This document shows, in pieces, positions 32,805 to 44,563 of a stretch of DNA of 64,000 nt. The stretch is from Zoogloea oleivorans (lineage in GTDB: Bacteria > Pseudomonadota > Gammaproteobacteria > Burkholderiales > Rhodocyclaceae): contig JAOAUC010000018.1 in NCBI GenBank assembly GCA_030157785.1, positions 1 through 64,000 on the forward strand, read 5' to 3'. Under the pieces are notes generated by a model. That model was not told the origin of the DNA. It searched no databases and saw only the letters and a program-made list of their open reading frames with translations. The position numbers were made by a program, and so were the translations under genes. Numbering within the stretch: the first letter of the stretch is position 1; each line of letters starts with the position of its first letter.

Positions 32805-33152
32805 TTTGCGATCCTTGCCGATCTTGCTCTTTGATTGCCATAGATTGCCAATTTTGCCATAGCGAACCAAGCTGTTGGGCTTCAAGTTTGCCGACTTGGA
32901 GATCAACCTCTATGCGGTCAGCAACCTCTCCAACTCTGCCCCCCCACAAAGTCCGGCTGCAGCCGCCCAAACAGAGTCATGAGCTCCTCCGTGCGCGGCG
33001 CGCAGCCCAACACCATCTTCTACGACTAGGCATTGCACCGCTCGGACTCCTTGGTCTGGATACCCCAGATGGGTCAGCCAACACGCCAAGAGCGAAGAAT
33101 CGAGCCCCAGGAAATGCGCCCCTCCCCCAGCCGCCACTCACGCATCCAGCCT
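32805..33152. other. gene-free stretch
   Basis: It contains the upstream region of the restriction operon and a GC-richer part before the SRAP gene end. No convincing gene, repeat or RNA is seen. Confidence 0.5.
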
Positions 33153-33767
33153 TTACTTCGGATCTGGCGATCCCCTAAGCTCGACCTCACACTCGTTAAG
33201 CAGTGTCTGCGCCTCGTTCTCCGATTTGCACCGCAGCCAGTCACCCCAGGCATCGTCAGGCAGGATCACCACCGACCGCTTCTCGTCATCCGGCTTGTGG
33301 AAGCGCTTGAACAGCGGATCGTTGTCGGCATTGATCGTCAGCATGGTCATGGACCAGGAGGGTAGCCCGTCGTCCTTGAGTTGCCGCTCCCACAGGCCCG
33401 CGATCCCCATCGGCTTGCCATCCGTTCGCTCTATCCGCCAGCGCACCGCCCTCCCCGTCTCGTAGCTCGGTTCATAGATGGCATCCGCAGGAATGATGCA
33501 AAGCTGCCCCCGCTTCCAGGCGTTGCGGAACGAAGGCTTCTCTCCAACGGTTTCCGTGCGGGCGTTGTAGGTGCTTCGCGCGATCTTGGCATCCTTGGCC
33601 CAAGCGGGAATCAGGCCGAAGCATGCCGGAACCCACTCACGCGGCGCGAAGTTGGTGACAACGGGGACGATGGAACCCGGGTAGGCCTCGCCGTAGCTGA
33701 AGTCCGGCGGCGGCAGCGGAAATGCCGCCAGTGCTTCACGGGAGGACGGACGATAGTTGGCACACAT
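33153..33767 (-). CDS. SRAP-domain protein (YedK/HMCES family)
   Basis: 204 residues beginning MCANYRPS, with the essential Cys2 exposed after removal of Met1. Other family marks are PADAIYEPS (glutamate of the AxxxYEW motif), GIAGLWE, LTINAD and the histidine in RFHKPDDEKRSVVIL. The family covalently captures abasic sites in single-stranded DNA, protecting them from cleavage. It is divergent from umuDC and shares their LexA box, so it is likely SOS-induced. Confidence 0.88.
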   Translation of the reverse strand: MCANYRPSSREALAAFPLPPPDFSYGEAYPGSIVPVVTNFAPREWVPACFGLIPAWAKDAKIARSTYNARTETVGEKPSFRNAWKRGQLCIIPADAIYEPSYETGRAVRWRIERTDGKPMGIAGLWERQLKDDGLPSWSMTMLTINADNDPLFKRFHKPDDEKRSVVILPDDAWGDWLRCKSENEAQTLLNECEVELRGSPDPK

Positions 33768-33805
33768 GAGCTCAGGGTAACGTGCCTCGAATGGCGGCCG
33801 GAATA

Positions 33806-33821
33806 GTGTATATTTTTACAG
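33806..33821. promoter_or_regulatory. LexA box (SOS operator)
   Basis: GTGTATATTTTTACAG, one base away from the consensus CTGT-N8-ACAG. It lies between the divergent SRAP gene and umuD, 39 bases from the SRAP start and 29 bases before umuD. Confidence 0.72.
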
Positions 33822-33849
33822 TCTTTCGTTCTTTCGCCGTTATCACCCC

Positions 33850-34311
33850 ATGACCACCGCGCTTGAGCCGGTGCCCGAGCGTTTTCCGGAGCACTGGTTT
33901 CCCTTCCTCGATGCCCTCAAGCGAACCTGGCCGCTGGGGCTCACACCGATTTCTGCCGGCTTCCCGTCCCCTGCCGAGGACTACGCGGATCGGCGCCTGG
34001 ACATCAACGAGTACCTGGTGCGCAACCCGGTCTCCACGTTCTTTTTTTCGGTTCAGGGCGACTCGATGCAGGGTGCGGAGATCTTCAACGGGGACATCCT
34101 GGTGGTGGATCGCAGTATCGCGCCCGCGCATGGGCACATCGTCGTGGCTTTTCTGAATGGGGAGCGGCTGGTCAAGCGGCTGCATCGCCGCGGGGGCCGG
34201 GTTGCGCTGGTGGCGGAGAACCCGGCCTATCCACCCATTGAGCTTCACGAAGGGGCGGAGCTGGTGATCTGGGGTGTGGTGGTGGGCAAGTTCAAGCGGA
34301 TCGGCGCCTGA
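33850..34311 (+). CDS. umuD: UmuD-like peptidase S24 protein
   Basis: 153 residues with the LexA-type peptidase dyad: serine in VQGDSMQGA and lysine in GERLVKRLH. A self-cleavage site AG lies in PISAGFPSP, about residue 37-38. RecA-stimulated cleavage yields UmuD', which joins UmuC to form the translesion polymerase. It ends one base before the umuC start, so the pair is an operon behind the LexA box. Confidence 0.92.
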   Translation: MTTALEPVPERFPEHWFPFLDALKRTWPLGLTPISAGFPSPAEDYADRRLDINEYLVRNPVSTFFFSVQGDSMQGAEIFNGDILVVDRSIAPAHGHIVVAFLNGERLVKRLHRRGGRVALVAENPAYPPIELHEGAELVIWGVVVGKFKRIGA

Positions 34312-34312
34312 G

Positions 34313-35590
34313 ATGCCGGTCTTTGCCTTGGTGGATTGCAATAACTTCTACGCGAGTTGCGAGAAGCTGTTCGATCCGACCTTGAGGGATACGCCTATCG
34401 TGGTGCTCTCCAACAACGATGGCTGTGTGGTGGCCCGATCCGCAGAATCGAAGACGCTGGGAGTGCCGATGGGGGCGCCGTGGTTTCAGTTGCACGATCT
34501 AGCCCGACAGCACGGAATCCGGGCGTTCTCGAGTAACTATGCGCTGTACGCAGACATGAGCAGCCGGGTGGTGGAAATCCTGAGCAGCTTCACACCGTCC
34601 ATGGAGGTGTACAGCATCGACGAGAGCTTTCTGGTGCTGGATGGGCTACCGGGCACACGAGAAGAAATCGGCCGGGAGATCAGGGAGCGGGTTGCGCGGT
34701 GGGTCGGTCTGCCGGTGTGTGTCGGCATCGCCAGCACGAAGACCCTGGCGAAATTGGCGAATCACGCTGCCAAGAAGGCGCTGGCAGGTCGGGATGGCGT
34801 GTGTGATTTTGGGGCGATGACGCCTGATGAAGTGTCGACGTTGTTTGCGAGCATCCCGGTAGCGGAAGTCTGGGGGGTGGGTCGTCGTATCGATGAACGG
34901 CTTGCGGAGATGGGAATCGGCACCGTGCGGCAGTTGCGGGATGCGCCGCCTGGGTGGATCCGGGAGCATTTCTCGGTGGTGCTCGAACGCACTGTGAGGG
35001 AGTTGAACGGGGTGTCGTGCCTGAACCTGGAGGATGTGACGCCCGACAAGCAGCAGATCATGGCGAGTCGGTCCTTCGGCAATCCGGTGTTCGATCTGGA
35101 AGGCCTGAGTGAATCAGTGGCCAGCCATACCACGCGCGCGGCGGAGAAGTTGCGTGCCCAGCGCCACGTAGCGGGGGCGATCACGGTCACGATCCGCAGC
35201 AATCCATTCAAACCCTGGGAGCCTCAGTACAACCGCAGCGAGGTCGTTCCCCTGCCCGAGCCATCGGCCGATACGCGGGAACTGATCCGGGCCGCCCTTT
35301 GGGGACTGCGGCGGATCTACCGAACGGGCTTCGCCTACAAGAAGGCCGGGGTGATGCTGTCGGGACTGGAGCCGGAGCGGAGGCGACAGTCGAGCCTTTT
35401 GGTCGATCCAGAACGTGAGAGGAAGTCGGCAGCGCTGATGCAGGCGATGGATAGCATCAATGCACGATGGGGACGCGGGAGCTTGCGGCCCTTGGTGACT
35501 GGGTTTGATGCGAGCTGGAGGATGCGCAGGGAGAAGCTGTCACCGGCATGGACGACGTGTTGGGACGCGTTACCGAGGGTGACTGGCTGA
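34313..35590 (+). CDS. umuC: UmuC translesion DNA polymerase (Y family)
   Basis: 425 residues, normal length. FALVDCNNFYASCEKLF holds the first catalytic aspartate, YSIDESFL the DE pair, and the helix-hairpin-helix segment VWGVGRRIDERLAEMGI follows. With UmuD' it forms polymerase V, which copies damaged DNA with low fidelity. The start at 34313 follows the umuD stop by one base; the longer frame lies inside umuD. Confidence 0.93.
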   Translation: MPVFALVDCNNFYASCEKLFDPTLRDTPIVVLSNNDGCVVARSAESKTLGVPMGAPWFQLHDLARQHGIRAFSSNYALYADMSSRVVEILSSFTPSMEVYSIDESFLVLDGLPGTREEIGREIRERVARWVGLPVCVGIASTKTLAKLANHAAKKALAGRDGVCDFGAMTPDEVSTLFASIPVAEVWGVGRRIDERLAEMGIGTVRQLRDAPPGWIREHFSVVLERTVRELNGVSCLNLEDVTPDKQQIMASRSFGNPVFDLEGLSESVASHTTRAAEKLRAQRHVAGAITVTIRSNPFKPWEPQYNRSEVVPLPEPSADTRELIRAALWGLRRIYRTGFAYKKAGVMLSGLEPERRRQSSLLVDPERERKSAALMQAMDSINARWGRGSLRPLVTGFDASWRMRREKLSPAWTTCWDALPRVTG

Positions 35591-35730
35591 TCAAAGTGCC
35601 CCGTCGAGACATCTTTGGGCTGAATGTTCATCCCTCACGCCAACCCGGGAAGATCAACCAGGTCCAAAGCCACTCAACCCGAGCCAACCTGCCGTGGCAG
35701 GCTAAATGGCAGGCCACCGAAGCACAAAAA

Positions 35731-35758
35731 CAAAAAAGCCCTTGAAAACCAAGGGCTT
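35731..35758 (-). terminator. terminator of tRNA-Ser
   Basis: Read on the minus strand, AAGCCCTTG, loop GTTTT, CAAGGGCTT is followed by TTTTG. It lies 12 bases after the tRNA 3' end. Confidence 0.72.
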
Positions 35759-35770
35759 ATCTGTAATTTT

Positions 35771-35860
35771 TGGCGGAAAGGGTGAGATTCGAACTCACGG
35801 TACGCCTAAACGTACACCGGATTTCGAGTCCGGCGCATTCGACCACTCTGCCACCTTTCC
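35771..35860 (-). tRNA. tRNA-Ser (anticodon CGA), CCA encoded
   Basis: 90 bases on the minus strand. Acceptor stem GGAAAGG/CCTTTCC, discriminator G and encoded CCA. The anticodon loop CTCGAAA reads CGA, decoding UCG. A long variable arm (TGTACGTTTAGGCGTAC) is typical of serine tRNAs. The T-loop is TTCGAAT. Confidence 0.95.
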
Positions 35861-35907
35861 GCTCGAAGCCCACTATTATATAGAGGCTTTTAGGAAGATC
35901 AAGTTTT

Positions 35908-36273
35908 TTATGCAGGCTTTGCTGCACGCGCTGCGGTGAATTCATCGTAGGCCCGCACGGCTTCGGCAGCGTACATCAGGCTCGGGCCGCCGCCCATGTA
36001 GGTGCAGATGCCAAGGGTTTCCATCAATTGCTCGCGGGTGACGCCAAGGCGGATCAGTGCCTTGACGTGAAAGCCGATACAGCCGTCGCAACGAACCGAC
36101 ACCCCGATCGCAAGGGCGATCAGTTCCTTGTCGAGAGCGCTCAGGGCCCCCGCCTTCATCGCCTCCTTGGCCATGCTGCCAAAGCCCTTCATGGTGTCGG
36201 GAATTTCAGCGCGAAGGGCTTCCATGCCTTTGGTGAGGTCGGTGGTGATCTGGACGAAGGATTTGCTGCTCAT
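35908..36273 (-). CDS. AhpD-like/carboxymuconolactone decarboxylase family protein
   Basis: 121 residues. The CMD fold is recognisable by the CXXC pair in VRCDGCIGFHVKALI with the downstream histidine, the same active-site arrangement as AhpD alkylhydroperoxidases. FGSMAKEAMKAGALSALDKE is the usual preceding helix. A peroxidase or disulfide-relay role is likely from the CXXC-H motif, but the substrate is unknown. A perfect 12-8-12 palindrome lies 13 bases upstream of the start, so the gene appears tightly regulated. Confidence 0.87.
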   Translation of the reverse strand: MSSKSFVQITTDLTKGMEALRAEIPDTMKGFGSMAKEAMKAGALSALDKELIALAIGVSVRCDGCIGFHVKALIRLGVTREQLMETLGICTYMGGGPSLMYAAEAVRAYDEFTAARAAKPA

Positions 36274-36285
36274 GATATCGGCTCC

Positions 36286-36317
36286 GTATATTAGATTTAT
36301 ATAATAATCTAATATAC
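36286..36317. promoter_or_regulatory. perfect 12-8-12 palindrome (putative repressor operator)
   Basis: GTATATTAGATT, spacer TATATAAT, AATCTAATATAC. It overlaps the probable promoter of the AhpD-like gene. The AT-rich dyad resembles operators of ArsR-family repressors of the BigR/SqrR type (inference); no such regulator is encoded in the window. Confidence 0.65.
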
Positions 36318-36339
36318 ACGATCACCGAATCACTGAAAA

Positions 36340-36363
36340 CCGGGCGAGCAGCTGCTCGCCCGG
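36340..36363 (-). terminator. terminator of serS
   Basis: A 24-base perfect palindrome (CCGGGCGAGCAG and its complement). On the minus strand it is followed by TTTTC, ten bases after the serS stop. Confidence 0.65.
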
Positions 36364-36372
36364 CGTGGTCAC

Positions 36373-37671
<1,299 letters not shown>

Positions 37672-37918
37672 TCAAATCAGAAAACTAGCTTATCGATCAG
37701 GCCGCGGTCCGGAAATTGCTTCGCATGAACACGGCTTTTCGGTTATATTGCGGCGCAACATGCATGCCTAGCATGCGCCCCCGGAAACAATAGGAATCAA
37801 GAAGTTAATAGCCCGTTAAAGGTGAAACTTTTCTTGATTTAACAAACTCATAAGTCACAATTAAAGAAAAGCGTCCGGAGACGACGCTATTTCAATTTGA
37901 CCATTGAAGGAGACACCG

Positions 37919-38182
37919 ATGTTATCCATCCGCGACTGCCTGGATTACTGCGACCTCACCGATGAGGACGTTGCGATCATCGCCGAGCACCATGACATTC
38001 CCGAGGCTGCGGCAGCCCAGATTGCCTGCGGTCTGGTTCAGACCCGTGAAGGCACGCTGATGCTGACCCAGTTCATGCTCGACCTTGTGGATGCCGCCGA
38101 AGAACGCGGTGATCGAACCAAGGCCAAGCGCTTCCGCGATGCTTGCGCCCGCTTTATCGCGAGCCACCCTCTCCAGCACTGA
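37919..38182 (+). CDS. conserved small hypothetical protein
   Basis: 87 residues, mostly helical, acidic at the N-terminus (SIRDCLDYCDLTDEDVAIIA) and basic at the C-terminus ([17 protein letters not shown]). No domain is recognised. The ATG at 37919 has GAAGGAG seven bases upstream. Its 3' end overlaps the 3' end of rarA on the other strand by 29 bases, a convergent arrangement. The long AT-rich leader (37660-37918) may contain its promoter. Confidence 0.75.
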   Translation: MLSIRDCLDYCDLTDEDVAIIAEHHDIPEAAAAQIACGLVQTREGTLMLTQFMLDLVDAAEERGDRTKAKRFRDACARFIASHPLQH

Positions 38183-39515
38183 CTCCCCGCCCCCCTGCGC
38201 GGGCCTCACGGGCTTCAAACTCCCGGTCGAGTTCCCGCAGGCGCTCCAGCTTTTCGGCGATCTTCGCCTCCAGCCCGCGTCCAACAGGTTCGTACCAGCC
38301 CGGCCGGTCCATTCCATCCGGCAGGTAATTCTCGCCGGCTGCGTAGCCGCCGGGTTCATCGTGCGCGTAGCGATAGGCTTTGCCGTAGCCGAGTTCCTTC
38401 ATCAGCTTCGTCGGTGCATTGCGCAGATGAATCGGCACCGGGCGCGACGTATCGGTGGAGACAAACTTGCGCGCCGCATTATACGCCTTGTAAACCGCGT
38501 TCGATTTAGCCGCACAGGCCAGGAAAACCGCGGCCTGGGCCAGAGCCAGCTCGCCCTCCGGCGACCCCAGCCGCTCGAAGGTCGCACAGGCATTGAGGGT
38601 GATTTCCAGCGCCCGAGGATCTGCCAGGCCGATATCCTCGCTCGCCATGCGCACCAGCCGGCGCCCCAGATACAACGGCTCGACACCCCCATCCAGCATG
38701 CGGCACAGCCAGTACAGAGCGGCGTCCGGATCGGAGCCACGAATCGACTTGTGCAGCGCCGAGATCTGGTCGTAGAAGGCTTCGCCGCCCTTGTCAAAAC
38801 GCCTCAGGCTGCGCGATAGCGCATCGTCGATGAAGGCAGCCGGCACCGGATTGACGCCCGTTGTCGCCGCTGCCGTTTCCACCTGCTCCAGCAGATTCAG
38901 CATGCGTCGTGCGTCTCCGTCGGCAAAGCCGGTCAGACGGTCACGGGCATCATCCTCAAAAACCAGCCCGGGGCAGGCAAATGCCCGCGCCCGCTCAAAC
39001 AGCTCTCCAAGCTCGTCAGCACTCAGGGATTCCAGCACGTAAACCGCAGCCCGGGACAAAAGCGCCGAATTCACCTCGAAGGACGGATTCTCGGTCGTCG
39101 CCCCCACCAGCGTCACCAGCCCCTGCTCCACAAAAGGCAGGAAGGCGTCCTGTTGGCTCTTGTTGAAACGATGGACTTCGTCCACAAACAAAATGGTGTG
39201 GCGCCCACGGGTGCGTGCAGCCTCAGCCTGGGCGATCGCCTCGCGGATATCCTTCACCCCCGAAAACACCGCCGACAAGGCAGTGAATTCGGCATCGAAG
39301 GCCCGTGCCATCAAGCGTGCGAGGGTCGTCTTGCCAACCCCGGGCGGCCCCCACAGGATCATCGAATGGGGCTTGCCCGACTGAAAAGCCAGGGCCAGCG
39401 GCTTGCCCGGCCCGAGCAGATGCTTCTGGCCGATCACGTCGGCAATCGTCTGCGGACGCATGGCCTCCGCCAGGGGCAGACGCGGTGGATCGAGGGAGTC
39501 GAAAAGATCAGCCAT
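38154..39515 (-). CDS. rarA: replication-associated recombination protein A (MgsA/WRNIP1 family)
   Basis: 453 residues. AAA+ core with Walker A GPPGVGKT, Walker B and box [15 protein letters not shown], sensor 1 [14 protein letters not shown], and arginine finger region [11 protein letters not shown]. The C-terminal part ([34 protein letters not shown]) is the conserved tetramerisation domain. The protein acts at stalled forks with RecA and SSB. A helicase activity separates DNA ends. It is the last gene of the ftsK-lolA-rarA run on the minus strand. Confidence 0.96.
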   Translation of the reverse strand: MADLFDSLDPPRLPLAEAMRPQTIADVIGQKHLLGPGKPLALAFQSGKPHSMILWGPPGVGKTTLARLMARAFDAEFTALSAVFSGVKDIREAIAQAEAARTRGRHTILFVDEVHRFNKSQQDAFLPFVEQGLVTLVGATTENPSFEVNSALLSRAAVYVLESLSADELGELFERARAFACPGLVFEDDARDRLTGFADGDARRMLNLLEQVETAAATTGVNPVPAAFIDDALSRSLRRFDKGGEAFYDQISALHKSIRGSDPDAALYWLCRMLDGGVEPLYLGRRLVRMASEDIGLADPRALEITLNACATFERLGSPEGELALAQAAVFLACAAKSNAVYKAYNAARKFVSTDTSRPVPIHLRNAPTKLMKELGYGKAYRYAHDEPGGYAAGENYLPDGMDRPGWYEPVGRGLEAKIAEKLERLRELDREFEAREARAGGRGVSAGEGGSR

Positions 39516-39535
39516 GAAAGGACGGAAGCCGGTAC

Positions 39536-40162
39536 TTACTCGCCAACCACGTCAGCGCCCTTGGGTGGCGTGAAACGGAACAGCCCGGCGTCGAGAGAAG
39601 GGTTGCGCTCGATCTGCCCGAAGAGCAGCGAAGTCGTCTGGCCAAAGTTGTCGTTGAGCAGCATAGCCTTCAGTTGGCCGCCGGCGAAACCCATGCGAAT
39701 GCGCTCGAAGCTGCTGTCCTCGGCCTTCGGCGTCGCTTCGATCCACTCCAGCCCGTCGGCACTCCCTGCGTCCTTAAGCACGAAGTTCTTGTCGAGGGAG
39801 TTGTCCCCCGCCAGGATAGCCGCAGGCGTGCTGCCGAGGGCCTGACCGAGTTTCTTGGTGGTGACCTGGTTGAGCTCCTGGTCGTAGGCCCACAGCTTGG
39901 CGCCGTCGCCCACCAGCAACTGGGCGTAAGGCTTTTCGTAAGTCCAGCGGAACTTGCCCGGCCGCGAGAACGCGAAGGTACCGCTTGCCGCCTGGGGCTT
40001 ACGACCCGACTTGGAGAAAACCTGCTGGGTGAAGCTACCCCGCGCCGTGCGGGTGCCATCCATGAACTGCTTGAGCTGGGCCAGCCCGTCCGCGTGGACC
40101 GAGCCGGCGGCGAACAACAGCGCGAGCCCGAGGGCACGCAGCGTGGGGGTACGAAACATCAT
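39536..40162 (-). CDS. lolA: outer-membrane lipoprotein carrier protein LolA
   Basis: 208 residues with a signal peptide ([15 protein letters not shown], cleaved at about residue 24). The mature chain has the LolA pattern: [34 protein letters not shown] and [13 protein letters not shown]. It ferries lipoproteins from LolCDE to LolB across the periplasm. Two ATGs adjoin (40162 and 40159); the second has better ribosome-site spacing. Its start overlaps the ftsK stop, and rarA follows 20 bases on, the usual ftsK-lolA-rarA order. Confidence 0.95.
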   Translation of the reverse strand: MMFRTPTLRALGLALLFAAGSVHADGLAQLKQFMDGTRTARGSFTQQVFSKSGRKPQAASGTFAFSRPGKFRWTYEKPYAQLLVGDGAKLWAYDQELNQVTTKKLGQALGSTPAAILAGDNSLDKNFVLKDAGSADGLEWIEATPKAEDSSFERIRMGFAGGQLKAMLLNDNFGQTTSLLFGQIERNPSLDAGLFRFTPPKGADVVGE

Positions 40163-42492
40163 TCTCCTTCGCGGGGTGGCGTAACCACTTCCCGATTGCC
40201 GTTGGTGCCCATGGACGAAACCAGTCCCGAGCGCTCCATTTGTTCGATCAGGCGGGCAGCCCGGTTGTAGCCGATGCGCAGATGCCGCTGAACCAGTGAA
40301 ATCGACGGCCGGCGGGTCTTGAGCACGATCTCGACTGCCTGGTCATAGAGCGGATCCGCTTCGCTGCCTTCACCGCCGCCTTCGCCGCCGCCGAGCAGAT
40401 CACCGCCCTCCTCTTCCGACGGTGCCAGGATGCCCTCGATGTAGTCCGGCTCGCCGAGGGACTTGAGGTATTCGACCACCCGGTGCACTTCATTGTCGGC
40501 CACGAAGGCGCCATGCATGCGGATCGGCAGGCCGGTACCCGGCGCCAGGTAGAGCATGTCGCCCATCCCCAGCAGCGCCTCGGCGCCCATCTGGTCGAGA
40601 ATGGTGCGGGAGTCGATCTTGCTGGACACCTGGAAGGCCATGCGGGTCGGAATGTTGGCCTTGATGAGGCCGGTGATCACGTCCACGCTGGGGCGCTGGG
40701 TCGCGAGAATCAAATGGATGCCGGCAGCCCGGGCCTTCTGGGCCAGGCGCGCGATCAACTCCTCGATCTTCTTGCCGACCACCATCATCAGGTCGGCCAG
40801 CTCGTCGATGATGACCACGATGTAGGGCAGCTTGTCGAGAGGCTCGGGGCTTTCAGGGGTAATCGAAAACGGGTTGGTCAGCGGCGAGCCGGTCTTGGCC
40901 GCATCGGCCACGGCTTTGTTGTAGCCGGCCAGATTGCGCACGCCAAGGGAGGACATCAGCTTGTAGCGCTTTTCCATCTCCGCCACGCACCAGTTGAGCG
41001 CGTTGGCGGCGTGCTTCATGTCGGTCACCACCGGCGCCAGCAGGTGCGGGATGCCTTCGTAGATCGACAGTTCGAGCATCTTCGGATCGACGAGGATCAA
41101 ACGCACATCGCTCGGCTCCGACTTGTAGAGCAGCGACAGGATCATCGCGTTGATGCCCACCGACTTGCCCGAGCCGGTAGTACCAGCCACCAGCAGGTGA
41201 GGCGTCTTGGCGATGTCGGCCACCATCGGCAGCCCGCCGATATCCTTGCCCAGCGCCACGGTCAGCGGCGATTGCATGTCGTGGTAAACCTTGGAACCGA
41301 GGATTTCCGACAGGCGCACGGTCTGGCGCTTGGGATTGGGCAATTCGAGTGCCATGCAGGCCTTGCCGGGCACCGTCTCGACCACGCGAATGCTCACCAC
41401 AGAGAGCGCCCGGGCCAGATCCTTGACCAGATTGACCACCTGGCTGCCTTTCACACCGACCGCAGGCTCGATCTCGAAGCGGGTGATCACCGGGCCCGGA
41501 TAGGCAGCCAGCACCTTCACCTCGACCCCAAAATCGGCCAATTTGCGTTCGATCACGCGGCACGTGAACTCCAAGGACTCGGCAGACGGCGGCTCCACAT
41601 CGTTGGAAGGCAAGTCGAGAAGCGACAAGGGCGGCAAGGCACCGCCGGGGCGGTCGGTGAATAAGGGAACCTGTCGCTCCTTCGGTGGCAGATCGATGAA
41701 CAGCGGAGCCTGCCGCGCCTTCTCGACGGGCTCGGCCTTGATCTCCGCAGCAATCGCCGGCTCGATGCGCACGGGCTGAGGCGGTGCAGCCTCTTCCTTC
41801 TTGCGCTTGACCTCGACCACCGCCTCACGCTTGTGGGCCACTTCCCGACCGACGCGACGATCTTCCCAGGTCTGGAAACCGTTGGTCGTAAAGGTCCACA
41901 GTCTTTCCAGGCCGGCGCCCAGCACCTCGGATGCCTCGACCCAGCTGACCCCCGAAAACAGGCTCAGCCCGCCGGCAATCAAGGCCAGCAGCAGCAATGT
42001 GCCGCCGGTGAAGCCCAGGTACTGGAGCACCACACTGCCCAGCTCCAGGCCGATCACCCCGCCCGGCTCCAGCGGCAGGGTCGCTCTCAGGGTGTGAAAG
42101 CGCATCGCCTCCAGGCTGCTGCTTGCCACCAGCAGCACCAGAAAACCGAACAGGACGACAAAGAAGGAACGCCGGTCAGCCCCGAAGTGTTTCTGCAGTC
42201 GGCGGAAACCCACCGCCAGCCCGAAACCCAGAAAAACCACCCACCACCAGGCCGACAGGCCAAAAAGGTAGAACAGCAGATCCGACATCCAGGCACCGAA
42301 ACGCCCGCCCGGGTTACTCACCCGTTCCACCTGCACCGCGTGGGACCAGCCCGGGTCGGCCTTGGAGTAGCCGAAAAGGATCATGGCGACATATAGGGCC
42401 AGAACACCGAGAAGCAGCCAGCGGGCTTCCTGCAGCAGGCTGGCGATCTTCTCCGGGAGGGGAAGCGGACGGGTGGAAGGACGATTGAGCAT
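40159..42492 (-). CDS. ftsK: DNA translocase FtsK
   Basis: 777 residues. Four membrane segments lie at the N-terminus (from [17 protein letters not shown]), then a short charged linker. The RecA-like motor has Walker A GTTGSGKS and Walker B region [15 protein letters not shown]-terminal gamma winged helix ([20 protein letters not shown]) reads KOPS sequences. It pumps chromosome dimers at the division septum and activates XerCD. An earlier TTG at 42525 is possible; I prefer the ATG at 42492. It overlaps lolA by four bases. Confidence 0.96.
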   Translation of the reverse strand: MLNRPSTRPLPLPEKIASLLQEARWLLLGVLALYVAMILFGYSKADPGWSHAVQVERVSNPGGRFGAWMSDLLFYLFGLSAWWWVVFLGFGLAVGFRRLQKHFGADRRSFFVVLFGFLVLLVASSSLEAMRFHTLRATLPLEPGGVIGLELGSVVLQYLGFTGGTLLLLALIAGGLSLFSGVSWVEASEVLGAGLERLWTFTTNGFQTWEDRRVGREVAHKREAVVEVKRKKEEAAPPQPVRIEPAIAAEIKAEPVEKARQAPLFIDLPPKERQVPLFTDRPGGALPPLSLLDLPSNDVEPPSAESLEFTCRVIERKLADFGVEVKVLAAYPGPVITRFEIEPAVGVKGSQVVNLVKDLARALSVVSIRVVETVPGKACMALELPNPKRQTVRLSEILGSKVYHDMQSPLTVALGKDIGGLPMVADIAKTPHLLVAGTTGSGKSVGINAMILSLLYKSEPSDVRLILVDPKMLELSIYEGIPHLLAPVVTDMKHAANALNWCVAEMEKRYKLMSSLGVRNLAGYNKAVADAAKTGSPLTNPFSITPESPEPLDKLPYIVVIIDELADLMMVVGKKIEELIARLAQKARAAGIHLILATQRPSVDVITGLIKANIPTRMAFQVSSKIDSRTILDQMGAEALLGMGDMLYLAPGTGLPIRMHGAFVADNEVHRVVEYLKSLGEPDYIEGILAPSEEEGGDLLGGGEGGGEGSEADPLYDQAVEIVLKTRRPSISLVQRHLRIGYNRAARLIEQMERSGLVSSMGTNGNREVVTPPREGE

Positions 42493-42547
42493 GAGTGGAA
42501 GCTGGGCGGTACCGGGGCGAAACAAAAAAGCGAAAGCGAAAAAAGCA

Positions 42548-42572
42548 AAAGCGCGGCTCGCACCGCGCTTTG
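42548..42572 (-). terminator. terminator of the Crp/Fnr gene
   Basis: AAAGCGCGG, loop CTCGCA, CCGCGCTTT. On the minus strand it runs into TGCTTTTTTCGC. It lies about 75 bases after the Crp/Fnr stop. Confidence 0.7.
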
Positions 42573-42645
42573 ATTATAAACCAGGGTCTCTGGTCGTCCC
42601 TTCCTGCTCAGTTCTCGAATGAGTAAGGAAGGATTTCCGAGGCAG

Positions 42646-43317
42646 TCACAAATCGATGATTTGTTCCCGCAGGATGATGCCGCCGTCGGTTTCCTCGATC
42701 AGGCCACGCAGGCCGAGATCCTTCATCACCCGGCTGACCATCTCGCGGGAAGCGCCGATCATTTTGGCGATGTCCTGCTTGGAGATCTTCTTCTTGACGA
42801 TCTTGAGGCCATCGATCTCTTCCGACATCTCGAGCAGCAGACGCGCCACCCGACCGTAAACGTCCATCAGCGCCAAGCTTTCGATCTTGCGGTCGGCGTC
42901 GCGCAGACGACGGGTCAGGTTGCACATCACGTGCCAGGCCAGATCGAAATTGTCCTGCATGAGGCGCTTGAAATCGGTCTTGGCAATGGTTACCAGATCG
43001 GACGGCGACACCGCCACCACGGAAGCGGAACGGGGGCTGTCATCCAGCACGCCCATCTCGCCGAACATCTCGCCCTGACCAAGAATGGTCAGAATAACCT
43101 CGCGGCCATCCTCGTCGCTCACCATGACCTTCAGGTTGCCGGTCAGCACAAAGTAAACGAAATCGGTGCGATCGCCTTCGTGTACTACCGCGGAGCCCCG
43201 CGGGACCCGTCGCATCATCGCGCAACGCGCAACGGCAGCCAGCCGGTCATCGCCCAGGCCCTGGAAGATAGGGAAAGTCCGCAGGGCAATCGTGGACACG
43301 GAGCTGGTAACGGTCAT
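42646..43317 (-). CDS. Crp/Fnr-family transcriptional regulator
   Basis: 223 residues. The N-terminal cyclic-nucleotide-binding fold includes VVHEGDRTDFVYFVLTGNLK and GQGEMFGEMGVLDDSPRSAS, a full phosphate-binding cassette (G-E-x6-R-S). The C-terminal winged helix is KISKQDIAKMIGASREMVSR. There is no cysteine cluster of the Fnr type, so it is not an oxygen sensor by Fe-S. cAMP or c-di-GMP may be the ligand. The start at 43317 has GGAGAG seven bases upstream. It is divergent from trxB. Confidence 0.9.
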   Translation of the reverse strand: MTVTSSVSTIALRTFPIFQGLGDDRLAAVARCAMMRRVPRGSAVVHEGDRTDFVYFVLTGNLKVMVSDEDGREVILTILGQGEMFGEMGVLDDSPRSASVVAVSPSDLVTIAKTDFKRLMQDNFDLAWHVMCNLTRRLRDADRKIESLALMDVYGRVARLLLEMSEEIDGLKIVKKKISKQDIAKMIGASREMVSRVMKDLGLRGLIEETDGGIILREQIIDL

Positions 43318-43430
43318 GTGGGGCTCTCCTAAGCTAAATGCAAATCGATTTGTGAATGACGTGACAAAATCATCATGCACATACAACGGCCAAGTATAAA
43401 ACAAACTTGAGCGCCGCCGATTGCTCCTGA

Positions 43431-44492
<1,062 letters not shown>

Positions 44493-44511
44493 GCCCAACA
44501 GTTACCCCCGA

Positions 44512-44538
44512 ACGGACCGGGCCTCCCGGTCCGTTTTT
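44512..44538 (+). terminator. intrinsic terminator after trxB
   Basis: ACGGACCGGG, loop CCT, CCCGGTCCGT, then TTTTC. It stands 20 bases after the trxB stop and 26 bases before the next ATG. Confidence 0.75.
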
Positions 44539-44563
44539 CATTGGACATCACCTTTAACAAACC

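Noticed and set aside
37868..37889. AGCGTC/GACGCT hairpin in the leader of the gene at 37919 as a riboswitch
   Set aside because: Six-base stem only, no conserved core of a known riboswitch class.
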